From NCBI GenBank assembly GCA_944990035.1, contig CALYLX010000079.1:124001-188000 (forward strand): a stretch of DNA of 64,000 nt, written 5' to 3'. Below, in pieces: positions 11,061 to 22,300 of this stretch. The notes under the pieces were generated by a model. That model ran no database searches. It had not been told where the DNA came from and was given only the letters and a program-made list of their open reading frames with translations. Made by a program: the position numbers and the translations under genes. Source of the stretch: Clitopilus passeckerianus. Lineage: Eukaryota > Basidiomycota > Agaricomycetes > Agaricales > Entolomataceae. Every line of letters starts with the position of its first letter. The stretch's first letter is position 1.

Positions 11061-11309
11061 GACAGTCCAGATTCACGTTCAATGATCTTCAAACTTTCGC
11101 GTGTGACAATGTTACAGTGTTAACCTCGAAGCAGGTCAATGAGGATTTGTGCCTATGGTGGCTCTCACAACTCATCGTTTGCTTGCTCAGTATATAGGTG
11201 GAAACTATGCATGAAATCTGGGGTAAGTTAATTTTACAACACAAAAGTCCAGAACATCCCAAAAAAAAAACCAAGAGAAAAGCGGGTCCATAACATCCCC
11301 ATGACACGT

Positions 11310-13047
11310 CTATTCCTCCTTGCCCTCCTTCACCAGCTGACGAATGAATAGGTTATGATACAAATGAGCAGTCCACTCATTCAAAACCGAAGGCAGGCAC
11401 CCTGCAAACGCACAAATCAGCCCTAGAAAATCAAACACCTGAAAAAAAGAGCAAACATACAATGCAAACAATCATGCCCCGGCTCCGAATGCGCATCCGG
11501 CCGCTGCAAATTCACATCCCACAAATCCAGATAAAACCACTTCGCACCACCCTCCTTCTCCTGTCCTTCCTCTCCCTCACCCTTCGCCTTCGCAACCTTC
11601 ACTCTCCCCTCCCTATCCCTCATCAGCCTCCCCACCATCGACCTCCACATCCCATTGTGCACCGGGAACAGATCCCAATCCCAGCGACTCCGGTGCTGCT
11701 TGTCCTCGGGCTTGGTGTACTGGGACCGGAGACGCTCGGTGGGGTGTTGCTCGCCCTCGCGGGCGGCGTGGGTGCCAGAGTAGGGCTGGGAGTGGGCTTC
11801 GCAGATTGGGTGTCCTGGGGCGGTGGAGCGGTAGAAGATGGTGAGGCGGGGGATGGGGGAGATTCGGGAGATGATGGTGCGCATCTAGTATTTGGTTAGA
11901 TCCGGGTTAATAAAGGCAGTACTATGGAGGGCAACGTACCATTTGGCGGTATGTTTCCTTAACTCTGGCTTGTTCTTCCTTATCTGTTTTCCGAGGCGGC
12001 AGCATGGCCAGTTCGTGTCGAGACCACTAAGCGGAATATGAGCAAATGGTATATAAAGATGAAAAGTAAGGGTAACCTACATGAGCTCCAGCATTCATGA
12101 GGAAAACCGTGTCCTCTGTCACGCTATCCTCTTCTCCCTCCCTAGGTGTAGCAGCATCCTTCAAGAACTCCTCCCAGCCCTCCACTCTCTGGAAGTCGTG
12201 GTACCAGTGATACGTGGGCGATGCACCTAGCCTTTCGGTGATCCGACGGATATCAGTTTCACCGATAAGCATATGGTCCTCGAGCATAGTAAGGATAGGT
12301 CGCTTTATGCGCGACTCGGGGACTCCTGCACGTTTCATGAGCTCGAGGGTTTTGGGGTGACCAGCTTTGAGGACACGTTGGCGGACGTTCTTGTGGTCGT
12401 ACATGGGCAGGTAGACGGGGTCAATGTCGACGGGGATGTCGCCCTGGTCGACTTGGTATCCCAGTGCGTGATAGTGTTGTTGGGAAATGGAATCTACACA
12501 CACGTATTAGAAATCGATGTTAAGGGATTACTGGAAGGCGCCACATACCACCAATGAGAACGAGACCACCAGGGCTTTTGAGTAGACGGATGACAAAGTC
12601 TTCTGCATTCCAGGGCTTGAGCTGCCCTTGGTACGGAGTCCAAGTCCAGTTCATAACCTGCATCAACCTATCTTCATCCACCTTATCCTGATTCGCAGGA
12701 GGTGACCCATCAGCATTGGGTATAGCGCTACATCCCTTCCAGACTTGGTCCAGTCGATTGGCGAAAGTCTTCTGGAAGTCTCCCAGTGACAAAAACGGAG
12801 GATCTCGTGGAAGCCAGCGTCCAGCAGCACATTCATCAGGAGCACACCATTTGCTTTTCCGCGTTTCTGGAACGTATGTCCAGTTACTCGTCAGGTCAGG
12901 TTCCGACTTCTCATATCCATGCTCAGCGGGTAGGTGAGGCTGGTCGACAGTGATTGTAGCTGACGGCTTTGAGGATATCGAGTACAGGAAGAGGAAGATG
13001 GTGCCCACGGCAATTGTGAGGAAGAGCAGTCGACCATGCACTGGCAT
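11310..13047 (-). CDS. PC-esterase / TBL-like membrane-anchored acyl-esterase or O-acetyltransferase
   Basis: Exons 12549-13047, 12081-12493, 11940-12026, 11461-11884 and 11310-11401 give 504 residues with every junction in frame; introns are 54-59 bp. The chosen start is the ATG at 13047, followed by a hydrophobic signal-anchor (LLFLTIAVGTIFLFLY). A GDS motif (IGDSISQQ) created across the first intron and a C-terminal DCLHWCLPS created across the last are the paired GDS and DxxHWCLP motifs of TBL/PC-esterase proteins, which acetylate or deacetylate glycans in the secretory pathway. The family is typically a Golgi type II membrane protein. The substrate is not predictable. It shares a 396-bp divergent promoter region with the eL14 gene. 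Confidence 0.85.
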
Positions 13048-13443
13048 CGTGGTGGACGGCAACAAAGGGCCTAAGGCGCTGATCAACCGCGGTGTGCCAG
13101 GGGCAGCATCAAATTCCTACGAAGCTGTCAGAGAAATTTTATCAGTAAAAGTGGTCTGCGGCGAGGGATGGACGGTGCTGAATAGCTGTAGGCTGCTTCA
13201 AAAGGCTTGCTCGTCGGACCCAACATTGTCGCCGCTGCTCAGGACGTTGAGCATGAGTTTCCTGGTCACGTCCCACAAATTCACGCGTCGTTCGGGACAA
13301 TGATCGGTGGACCGGCAGAGCGAGCCGGACAGGTCGGCATTCTCCGTAACAAACAACTCTAAACCACTCCCGCCTCACAGCCACATCCACATCGACGAAC
13401 ACAAAGACCCGGTCGCCCTCGACAACCTCAAGACAACACCAGA
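13048..13443. promoter_or_regulatory. Divergent intergenic promoter region (TBL-like / eL14)
   Basis: 396 bp separate two ATGs facing away from each other. No other gene is seen here. A C/A-rich stretch (13370-13440) just before the eL14 start resembles the 5' UTR of a highly expressed fungal gene. Confidence 0.5.
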
Positions 13444-14200
13444 ATGAGTGTAAGTGCGCTAGAATCTTTGCCAGATCGCTCGAAGGCTAGCCAGGGATGG
13501 CTCGCGAAAGAATGGGAAGAATTGGCGGCGATTTGAGGATGGATGGCACGTTGGAAGGTCGGATGACGGTTGGCTCGGGCATGATTTGGGTTGGGCATAG
13601 ACATGATGCTGAGAGTCATTCTGGCGATGCTGAAGGCGATCTGGGCAATATTGAAACTCATGCTGACTATTGTTCTCCAGCAACCATCAAATTTCAAGCG
13701 CTTCGTTGAGGTCGGCCGTGGTGTGTATAGCTGATCAAATTTTCTGTGGCATTGAAGCTGATAACAATTCCTAGTCGTCCTCCTTCAATCTGGTCCTTAC
13801 GCCGGCCAAATTGCCGTAATCATTGAGATCATCGACCACAACAGGGTATGTTCAACCCCTTCAACCTATATCGGATTTTCTCATCTCGTGCCATATCTAC
13901 CAGGCGATCATCGAAGGCCCCACTGACGCCGTTCCCCGTCAATCCTACCCCTACAAGCACCTCACCCTCACACCCCTGAAGCTCACCGGCCTTCCCCGTG
14001 GCGCTGGCACAGGTGTTGTCCGCAAACTCGCCGCCAAGGAGGCCCTCGTCGAGAAGTGGGACAAGTCCAGCTGGGCACAGAAGCGGGCAGCTGTCGAGAG
14101 GAGAAGGAGCCTGAACGACTTCGGCAGGTTCAAGGTAATGGTTGCCAAGAAGGCCAGGCGGGACGTTGTCAGGAAATCGCTGAAGAAGTCAAAGGCATAA
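13444..14200 (+). CDS. RPL14: 60S ribosomal protein eL14
   Basis: This is a component of the large ribosomal subunit in the cytoplasm. Exons are 13444-13449 (ATG AGT only), 13681-13720, 13775-13845 and 13904-14200, giving 137 residues, the usual fungal length. The sequence has the conserved N-terminal KOW-like region (FKRFVEVGRVVLLQSGPYAG) and a Lys/Arg-rich C-terminus ending KSLKKSKA. A 231-bp first intron directly after two codons is typical of fungal ribosomal protein genes and may carry regulatory sequence. The remaining introns are 54 and 58 bp. Confidence 0.95.
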
Positions 14201-16638
14201 AAGTGTTTGGGGGTTTAGGTGTGGGGAGTGTCTGGAGGATGATGGATGCTTTCTTCGGGGGCTGTAGCTGTAGCCCACCGTCCAAAATGTGAAGCTGGAT
14301 AGAGCATGATCACGCTGCTATTATGTTGTATGTTTCATGAATACCATGTGCTCTTTGCTTCTCGCTTTTCTTGTGCTGTGAGTGGTGGATCCTCGCCGCC
14401 AAGACGAGCCGACCACGCTGAAGGTTACGACAAATTTGTTTACCATATCTGTCTTGGCGTATTTTGCACGATTCTCTCTGTCATGCCAATGGGCAGGACG
14501 GTGAATCCACGTCGTCGCGAGGACAGTCGGCCACTAGCCCTCACCTCTTGGTATGTGAGATGTTTCGGTCATCCCGCTAGTTCAGTGGACAGCGCTAATT
14601 TCTTGGCTGTGCAGATCACACTCGAAAACCACCGTCTTTCCAAGCCATGGGCCGATGGCGCATTGCGACATGCGTTCCTCTGAGCTGAGCTGAGCTGATA
14701 TCGCCATATCGACTCACATAGAGGCAACGCTGAGTACTGAGGACCAGTGCTCACTATTTTGACTCGTCCTAGGTTCCTAGGCCTTCACACCTATCTGTCA
14801 ATGTATCTCACAGACGATGGCGTTAGGCCTGCGGCGCATAATGGCTCGCCAAGTTACAAGTATCCCCCGGAACTATCATAATATTACCTACTTTGTGAAC
14901 CCACAACTACAACGAGTCATCCAGGTGCATGGATGCACAGCCTATCCCGTTTATGGACCCCCAAGCGCCCTCATGCCAACGCTTTTCTAGGAATGAACGC
15001 CCCGGTATTTGCTAAGCTAGTAAGCGATTTGAAATTCAAACCCGTCCTTTGATAATTCGGGAAATGACGCATCACCGATACAGCGGACATTGGCCACATG
15101 GCCGAAGACGGCGGTGATCTGCGGCGATCTTTACCTTGATCAACTGTTGCAGGCAGGAAACGTTCTCCTCCCCGCAGCCACCCTGATTGAAAGGCGATGC
15201 TGTAGGTCATGATTACTTGGGTTGTAGGCTGGTGGTGGTCACCGAAGTTTTTCCGGGTTCTTACCTCGACTCTGCTCTGTCGTGTTTTTGGGTCTTGGTC
15301 TCCTTAGGTGCTGCGAGGTGTGCTTTCCCTACCCTACCCGCACAGCATCAAGGGGCACTCGGGGGTCCGAACGCCATCATGAGCATATGTACGAAGTTGA
15401 TACCCAGTGGTGACAAGTAGACTTTGCTTGCTCATCTCCTGAAGCGTGTCACTAATGATGAATACACAAGGCCGACCTGGCGCATTTTCTTGATCACCTT
15501 CTGATCTGCTTTGCCCGTAGCGGCCCCCATTCAAAGGCAATGCCGTAAACCAGAAATAGGTGGCCGGCAGGGGGACGCTGACCAAGGGAACTTTCCCCGG
15601 GTCTTACCCAACTCTGCTCGGTCATTGTTGTAGAACTTGGACTGATCAGATACTGCGAGGTTTGCTTTCAAGACCTGCCTGCACGGCATCTAGGGGAAGC
15701 TCGGAGATCCGAACGCCATTGTGAAAGGCCTTTACCCAGTGGTAGTGGTAAGATGAAAATGTTCCTTGCGATTGTATTCGACATATTGATGGTAATGAAT
15801 ATCGCAGAGAATATGCCTAGATACACTCTGCTCAAAATGGCCACTAGGTGGTTGCCCTAATTTACGGCCCCAAACCTTCCTTTCCGTCAACATGAGGATA
15901 CTGTGGCAGAGTGGCTTTGAATACACGTAACATAGACAAGGCTTCGGCACTTAATACTCTCCAATTATTCCAGATCAGGTACCACAAGGAAATTCCATCG
16001 TACAGTCCATCCCCGGAATAATCCGTCCATGCGATTGTACGTCGATTATTCCCTTATTGGTCCTTACAAATCTTGATTTCTTCCGAGGTTTGATCTCGTC
16101 ACCTGGAAGACTTAATGAAGCACCTCAGGCATACACAGCTTTTGGTGCCACTGGGAGTCGCGTGCCTACGACATCCCCAATTCTCGTAGCCTTTGAACGG
16201 GCACTCCCAGTCATCTCATAAACTGCTGTGAAGGGCCAACGTCATGTAACTGCGAGTCTGTGTGCCCCATACATAACGATGGTCGTCTGGGTTTAATTCG
16301 CACCTTACAGATATTGTACATGCGAGCCTGGGGTACGGAACGGGGGTAAAATCGGGCTGTGTAGTGGCACATCTATGATAGTAGATCGACCAGAAGAATG
16401 CAACTTCACAACAACCTGCTTCCGGCATTCAACGTCAGAACTCGTGGACACGCATACTTGGTGCACAATTTCTAATCCTTACTCAGGCCGATTATTTCCA
16501 TTCCCCTCGTGAGACCATGGGCGCTTGTCCCTGATAGTATAAATACCTCTTGACACCACCTCGACGAGTTCGACATGCCCACTTTCAACTTGTTGCGTAC
16601 TGTACCCGCACAAACCCCTTCGCTCGTCAGCTAGGAAC
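14201..16638. other. Gene-poor interval
   Basis: No convincing coding region was found in these 2.4 kb. The only structure seen is a diverged tandem duplication at 15.2-15.7 kb and a short GAGCT run at 14684-14697. Open frames here are short, lack family motifs and do not join across splice sites. Confidence 0.5.
15185..15735. repeat. Diverged tandem duplication, two ~210-bp units
   Basis: About 15185-15390 and 15530-15735 align in the same orientation. Shared landmarks are AAGGC(A/G)ATGC(T/C)GTA, CCGGGT(T/C)TTACC, ACTCTGCTC(T/G)GTC, GCGAGGT(G/T)TGCTTTC and TCCGAACGCCAT. Similarity is clearly below identity, so the duplication is old. No coding content was recognised. Confidence 0.55.
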
Positions 16639-19220
16639 ATGTCCCCTGGAGGGCCCTCCGATTGCTTTACGGCGCAAACGACGCCGTTTATTTTGGACAA
16701 TGGCCCCGTTAACCTAGATATCGGAGGACTAGTTGTAAAGCTTGCAGGTAAGTTCGGAGCTCGAGCCAATAGATTGTGCTGACTCCATTGCTGCAGCGAT
16801 TATCAATAATCTCCTTCTATGTAAGCTATCTTCCTTCTATATCATTTCGACATGCTAAACGCGGGACAGCGATCCTGTTACGGTGGTCTGACGGGAGCTA
16901 TCTGGAGGCGGTTTATGGTCACTACTCCCAGATATTTCCCATCCTGTTGGCTACGGTGGCCAGCATTCCTGGCAAGCTCAGCGTTTTCGAGGGAAACCTC
17001 GCTTTGGTGATCACAGCATCCCCAATCAGCATCTACCTCAGTTGTCTGGCATATTATCGAACTTATCAGGATCCCAAGTCTACTCTTAAATTCGCTGATC
17101 AGACTGGCCACGTCTTTGCCCGTTGGCTTGGACTCATACTGCCTTTCCTTTGGTGGACTCTTAACTTGGTTGTATCCTTCTCGACCACAGCCTTCAGGAA
17201 CAGTCGGTATTGCAAGGGAATGACCATATCGATGTGGATCCATCATGTCATCACATCAAGCTTCGTTGGGATCTTCGATGTGATGGGTGCGAGGGACCTC
17301 TACGTAGACTTTTCCTCAAGAGGCGGCCTCGGAACCGTGTCACTCATTACACTTTGGGCATGGAGCATCTACTTCGTTCGCCATCTTGACGATATCTGGG
17401 AACTCCATCAAGGCGAAACAGTAGCTGAAACCACAGAACGGCGCGCCATTCCACTGCGGTGGATATTTGCAACTCTCCGTTTCATAAGGATCTCCTGGTG
17501 CGCTTTTCGTTTCCATTTCACAGCTAGATATTTAACATTAGATTTCAGGAGGGTAGTTTCTACATCACATGCTTGGCTTGTGACGATAACCATCTGTTGC
17601 TTTCACTGGCACTGGCTACTTTGCGTTATCAAAGGGACTCCGATGCAAAACTACGATCTTTCCTACGGGCAGGTACGCTTTTAACATATCTCAACTGGCA
17701 ACAAAGCCTTATCCATACACCTAGATACTCGCCGGTTTTTCTGTTTTTCCGGCGATTGTAGGGGTCGTCAAACTGGTGACCGCCCGATATAAGACCCACA
17801 GAACTCAGAAGGCGGAGAAGCAAACCACCGACAGTTTGAGTTCGAGGTGGTCGAAGTTCCGGAGTGGAATTACCTTCTTCATAATTGGAAAGGCATGCTT
17901 ACCCTCTTTTCACTCGTCGTCTTCTCTCTCCGAGTCACTCCGTCCAGCTCACTTTCCTTCGTTTCTGGATCTCGGGAGGTCGCGAAGCCATCTCACATAT
18001 ACTATATGTGCGTCAATCTCCGTCCTACGTTGAAAAGAGCTTACCCTTTGTCAGTCCCTCTCCTTTCACTGCTTGCCAGCACCCTACACGCTTGCTACAT
18101 TATGTTTTGTATGTCCAACTTTTCCTCTGCTAAAAGAACGAATGGAGATTGATCATGTCGGGGCAGATGTTATCGCTGGCACGTCACCTACCGAAAAGAA
18201 CTTCATGAACGCCAACCATGCTCTCTGGAAGCCTCTGTCCGTCACATGTAGGATATCTGCCTCGAATCTTTGACCCTCATCTAATTAAAGCGTTTACTAG
18301 TGTATGTTCTAGGATTTCTCATTGGGTGGTTCAATGCATATGTCTGGTCATTCTATCCAGACTTGTGTGGGCGAATACTCCAAAGACTTCGCTTACTTTC
18401 CTCAAATCCAGACCGATACAAACGGATCTTCTGCGTTACAAATATTACTATCATCATTCCCGTTGCAATAGTCATGTGTCTTGGCCCTCTATTTTCCCCA
18501 TTTGCTGCTCTTCCTCTCACTCAGGAGGTGAGAATCTCATAGCGTCTATTCGATACGCCGAAGCTAACCATACATTAGCATCAATGGCGATATCGTTGCA
18601 AAGATTTGGAATTCCCTGTAGAAGTAATCCTGGACGGAAGTTCGTTGTCCTTCGCCATTTACAACAGCAGCGGCCAGCCAATTAGCATCCTCCCTTATAC
18701 GCTAACAGGGAGTGAAAATACCTGGTCCATGATGCTAAACGCTTCGGATCATCCATCCGATATAAACACGGTTTCGTCCCAAACACCTCTGGAAATTGCG
18801 TGGAACAATGGCAGAATTGATGCCACCTGTGGTTCGGATATATGCCTTCAGGGCAACTATTCGACCTTGAACAAGCTATCTATGCAGTTTCACGTGATGG
18901 GCACAGACACGTCTCTAGAGACAGAGGAAGAACAGTGGAGTTATCCAAATGACGCTCCGAGTTTTATTCTGCGGAGAAAATACCCACCTAGTCTCGCTGA
19001 TAACATTGCAATGGAGACGGCGGTGACGAGACGGAATCACTGCCAGGAGCTCAAAATCTGCCTTAGCACTTATCCAGTTGATTTGGATGTTTTTGCCACG
19101 TTGGGCCTAGTCATGATCTACCAGCATCGTTACGCAGAGTTTTGCATGCCGGCAAAGCTATCAAGTAGTTTAAGACTTGCGGAGTTGCGAGACGGGCCAT
19201 CCTCGTGTTCGCAGGGCTGA
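16639..19220 (+). CDS. Multi-pass membrane protein, unknown function
   Basis: Clear exons are 16639-16747, 16797-16820, 16870-17672, then from 17725, and the last, 18579-19220. Introns are 49, 49 and 52 bp, with a 51-bp intron at 18528-18578. The protein has many hydrophobic segments (for example FPILLATVASIPG, GLILPFLWWTLNLVV, SLITLWAWSIYF), then a hydrophilic, probably extracytoplasmic C-terminal domain with several N-x-S/T sites. Between 17780 and 17850 the open frame switches: the frame after 17725 does not run into the following VEVPEWNYLLHNW segment. Either an unseen short intron or a one-base error lies there, and exons between 17850 and 18527 are only approximate. No family is recognised. 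Confidence 0.6.
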
Positions 19221-19359
19221 GGCACTGACGGACGATGTTTTCCGGTATTATTTTCTATTTGAAGGCCATTGTAGATCGGACCACAGATACCCATACCCTT
19301 TATTAAATGTATTCTATCGCAATGTATCGTTATAAAAGGCTAGTGTATAATAGATTGAT

Positions 19360-22300
19360 TCATGGCATCGTTTGAGGCCTCTCTGGAACACGCCGAACAT
19401 CCAGCATCAGTTCCTTCACAGTCGACATTGTTGGTCGATCTCCTGGTTGCTGGGCCCAGCAGTTCTGCACGATACGCCAGAGAAAGTTTGGCATGCCTAT
19501 GGAAATCTGTCCGTCTACCGGCCTTGGTGGACGTAACCCCTGCACGTACTTCAAAACCACAGCCTGGTCGTTTCTCAACTCAGGAAGAGGTTTCTGGCCG
19601 CTGTATAGCTAAAACGAGACGTGAGGCCCATACGTCACACAGTCGAGGAGAGTAGAACGTACCTCAATTAGCGTGCAAGCAAACCCAAAGACACCACCCT
19701 CCGTAGATTTCCTACCGCATGAACCATTCTCCATATCATACAAGTATGTTTCAGGAGCTAGAAAACGTTGATTGGCAGTGCCAGAATTGGTCCCTACGGT
19801 TGTGTCGCTCAATCTGGACAGGCCGAAATCACTGAGTCGTACTCGGTGGTCATCATCATATCCTGCGAAGGGGTTCCTTTTGTCAGGCAACGAAGTCCAT
19901 TCGGATTTGAGAGCCTACCATTCGAAGATCTCCGTGAATTACATCCGAGAAATGTAGGTATTCAAGCCCGGAAAAAAAGCCGACGGCTCACAATCCAATA
20001 TTGGACCGATGATACGGTGGTCCATTTAAATCATTTAAATTCTCATTTGAATCTGCTCCATAACCTTCAAAGGTACTTGAGCGTTGTAATGATACATTTA
20101 AATCTACAATGGGTGACTTTCCGCAGGGTTCGTCGAATATAATCTTATAATGTCAGTTATAAAAGTGTGATATGCGAGCAATGCCGGGCATGCCGCTTGA
20201 TGTCGGTTGTGAAAATATCTTATTCGGACGTTGTGGAGCAGCTCCAGATTCTAAGTCTGAAGGAGGGGGTCGGACCCTTCTTTCAGAATAGAATCAACCT
20301 TTTGGTAGATAATAAACCCTTACGAAGCCCAATTGTGGCTAGTCCGAAGTGCGTCGCCTTGATGAGTGAACCCATACAAGGGAAAAGCTGGGTTCCGAGC
20401 CCCACTCTCGAAGATATCATCCCGTTCTCCAGACATGCCTACGGATACGTGTAACCCCAATATTTCTAACACTTCGTAGTCCGCCATCATTCGCTTGGAC
20501 TCTAAAATACGTATCTAACATTGATTTCCCTGCGGATAGTCATCCAATGAACACATATTAAAATGAAGTACAGCAAGCGGCATTTAAAGGTATTCGAGTG
20601 TACATTTAAACCTAATAGATGCCTATTTAAATGAATATAGTTTAAACTATCCGCATTCAAATGGGGAGTTTCCTTATGTCTCCCCCGTTGCCAGGATCTA
20701 TCACTTCCACCTCGGAGTGCCATGTACCTTTCATCCAATGGTATGAGTACACAGAAGTGATGATATTAGAACAGCTCGGCGTACCTTTTTTGAACGTCTC
20801 GTCTTCCCGATACTACTAGCAGCTACTTCCTCCAATAATTTCCTACCATCAGCGGGAGCCTTGCCCGTAAATGTTTGGTTGGCGCGTATCGGTGGCCGCT
20901 GATGTCCCTATGGAACGAGTCTTGCGTTACGAGCTAGAAGCAGTTTGACTGGTGGGAGTTCATCAGCAGGTTCATTCTCGGTGGCAGTTGTACGTGCCAT
21001 TGCAATTCCGGACTGATAGGTTTGGGATCGGACGAAGGAATGGTGGATTTGCCAGTGTAGCCACTGGCGCGTTGTGAGATGCTTCGGGGGCAGCGTGTGC
21101 CACGAGATTTGGAGAACGGCGGTGGGGTCAAGAAGAGACTCGGTCTCAAACTCGTCATCTGGGCTCTATATTGTCCGATCGTGCCATCAATGGGCCACTT
21201 GTCCAAAACAATGGAGGCGACGCGCTTTGCCTGATTATACTGCCCAATCCAGAAATTCACGTGATACGACTATTGTGGCCAAAGTCCAAACACACATCAA
21301 GGCCTTCGTTGTTCTCTCCCACTCTTCTATTCCTTACCATGTTCTCGCTCTAGATCGTACGTACGTATAGCTCATACCTCTCACCAGTCAACAGATCCGA
21401 CATCCTAGTTCGTTTCTGCAAGCCTCAGAGTACTACTGTGACCTAACCAATCAACGACGACTGCAAGAAGATTCAAGCAGGCGTGATGGAGCACTGTGGC
21501 ATATGAACGACAAAATCATTGAACGCCAGCGACCTTGTAGGTTATATCAATCATAGTAAAAGTATTCTCTAACCAATGCTTGCCCACAGCTATGGTGGAA
21601 AGCCAGAGAGCGTCGAAACGAGCACGGTTGGCGGGCCAAAGAAACACTGCCGAGGATCAATCTCAGGCCACTTAGCGTACGCTCTGAAGAAGGTCGACAA
21701 GTGGCTAACCACACCCAAGAGCCCCGATAAAATGACCATCGTGTTCGTCGGGAGTATGTCAAGCAGCTCCCTCAGTTCTCATGCGGTACTAACGTTGTAC
21801 TTTCAAGGTCTTTGCTAACGCGGTGGCGGAGTAGCTTCATATTTATTTCTTCATTCCCTTGGGGCCTTTGAATTTCGTTTAAATCACTTCAATATCCTTT
21901 CATTCAAGTTCAATCTTCATTTAAATGACCTTCCTTCATCAAATGTCCATTCAAATGGCCTTCTTATTAGACTCTTGTTGGTTTCTAGCCCCTTTAAATG
22001 CATTCAAAGGTATACCTTGTATTATATCTGTACATTATGTAGTTGGAAATACTTTAAATTATAATTTAAATCATTCAAATGAACCACTGTATCATCGGTC
22101 AGTATTGGATTGTGAGCCGTCGGGTTACAGGCCCGGAGGAGATCTGGCAAGCCTGAAAGCCAGCTACATTAGTCAACTGAGACCAGAAGCAGGAAACAAA
22201 CGCACGAGACCGTATATGTTGAGTCGTCTTTGACCCATACCGTATACGCGCCCGGAAACTCTTCAGCGAGCGATTCTCCATCCAAGGCGCCACCAGACAG

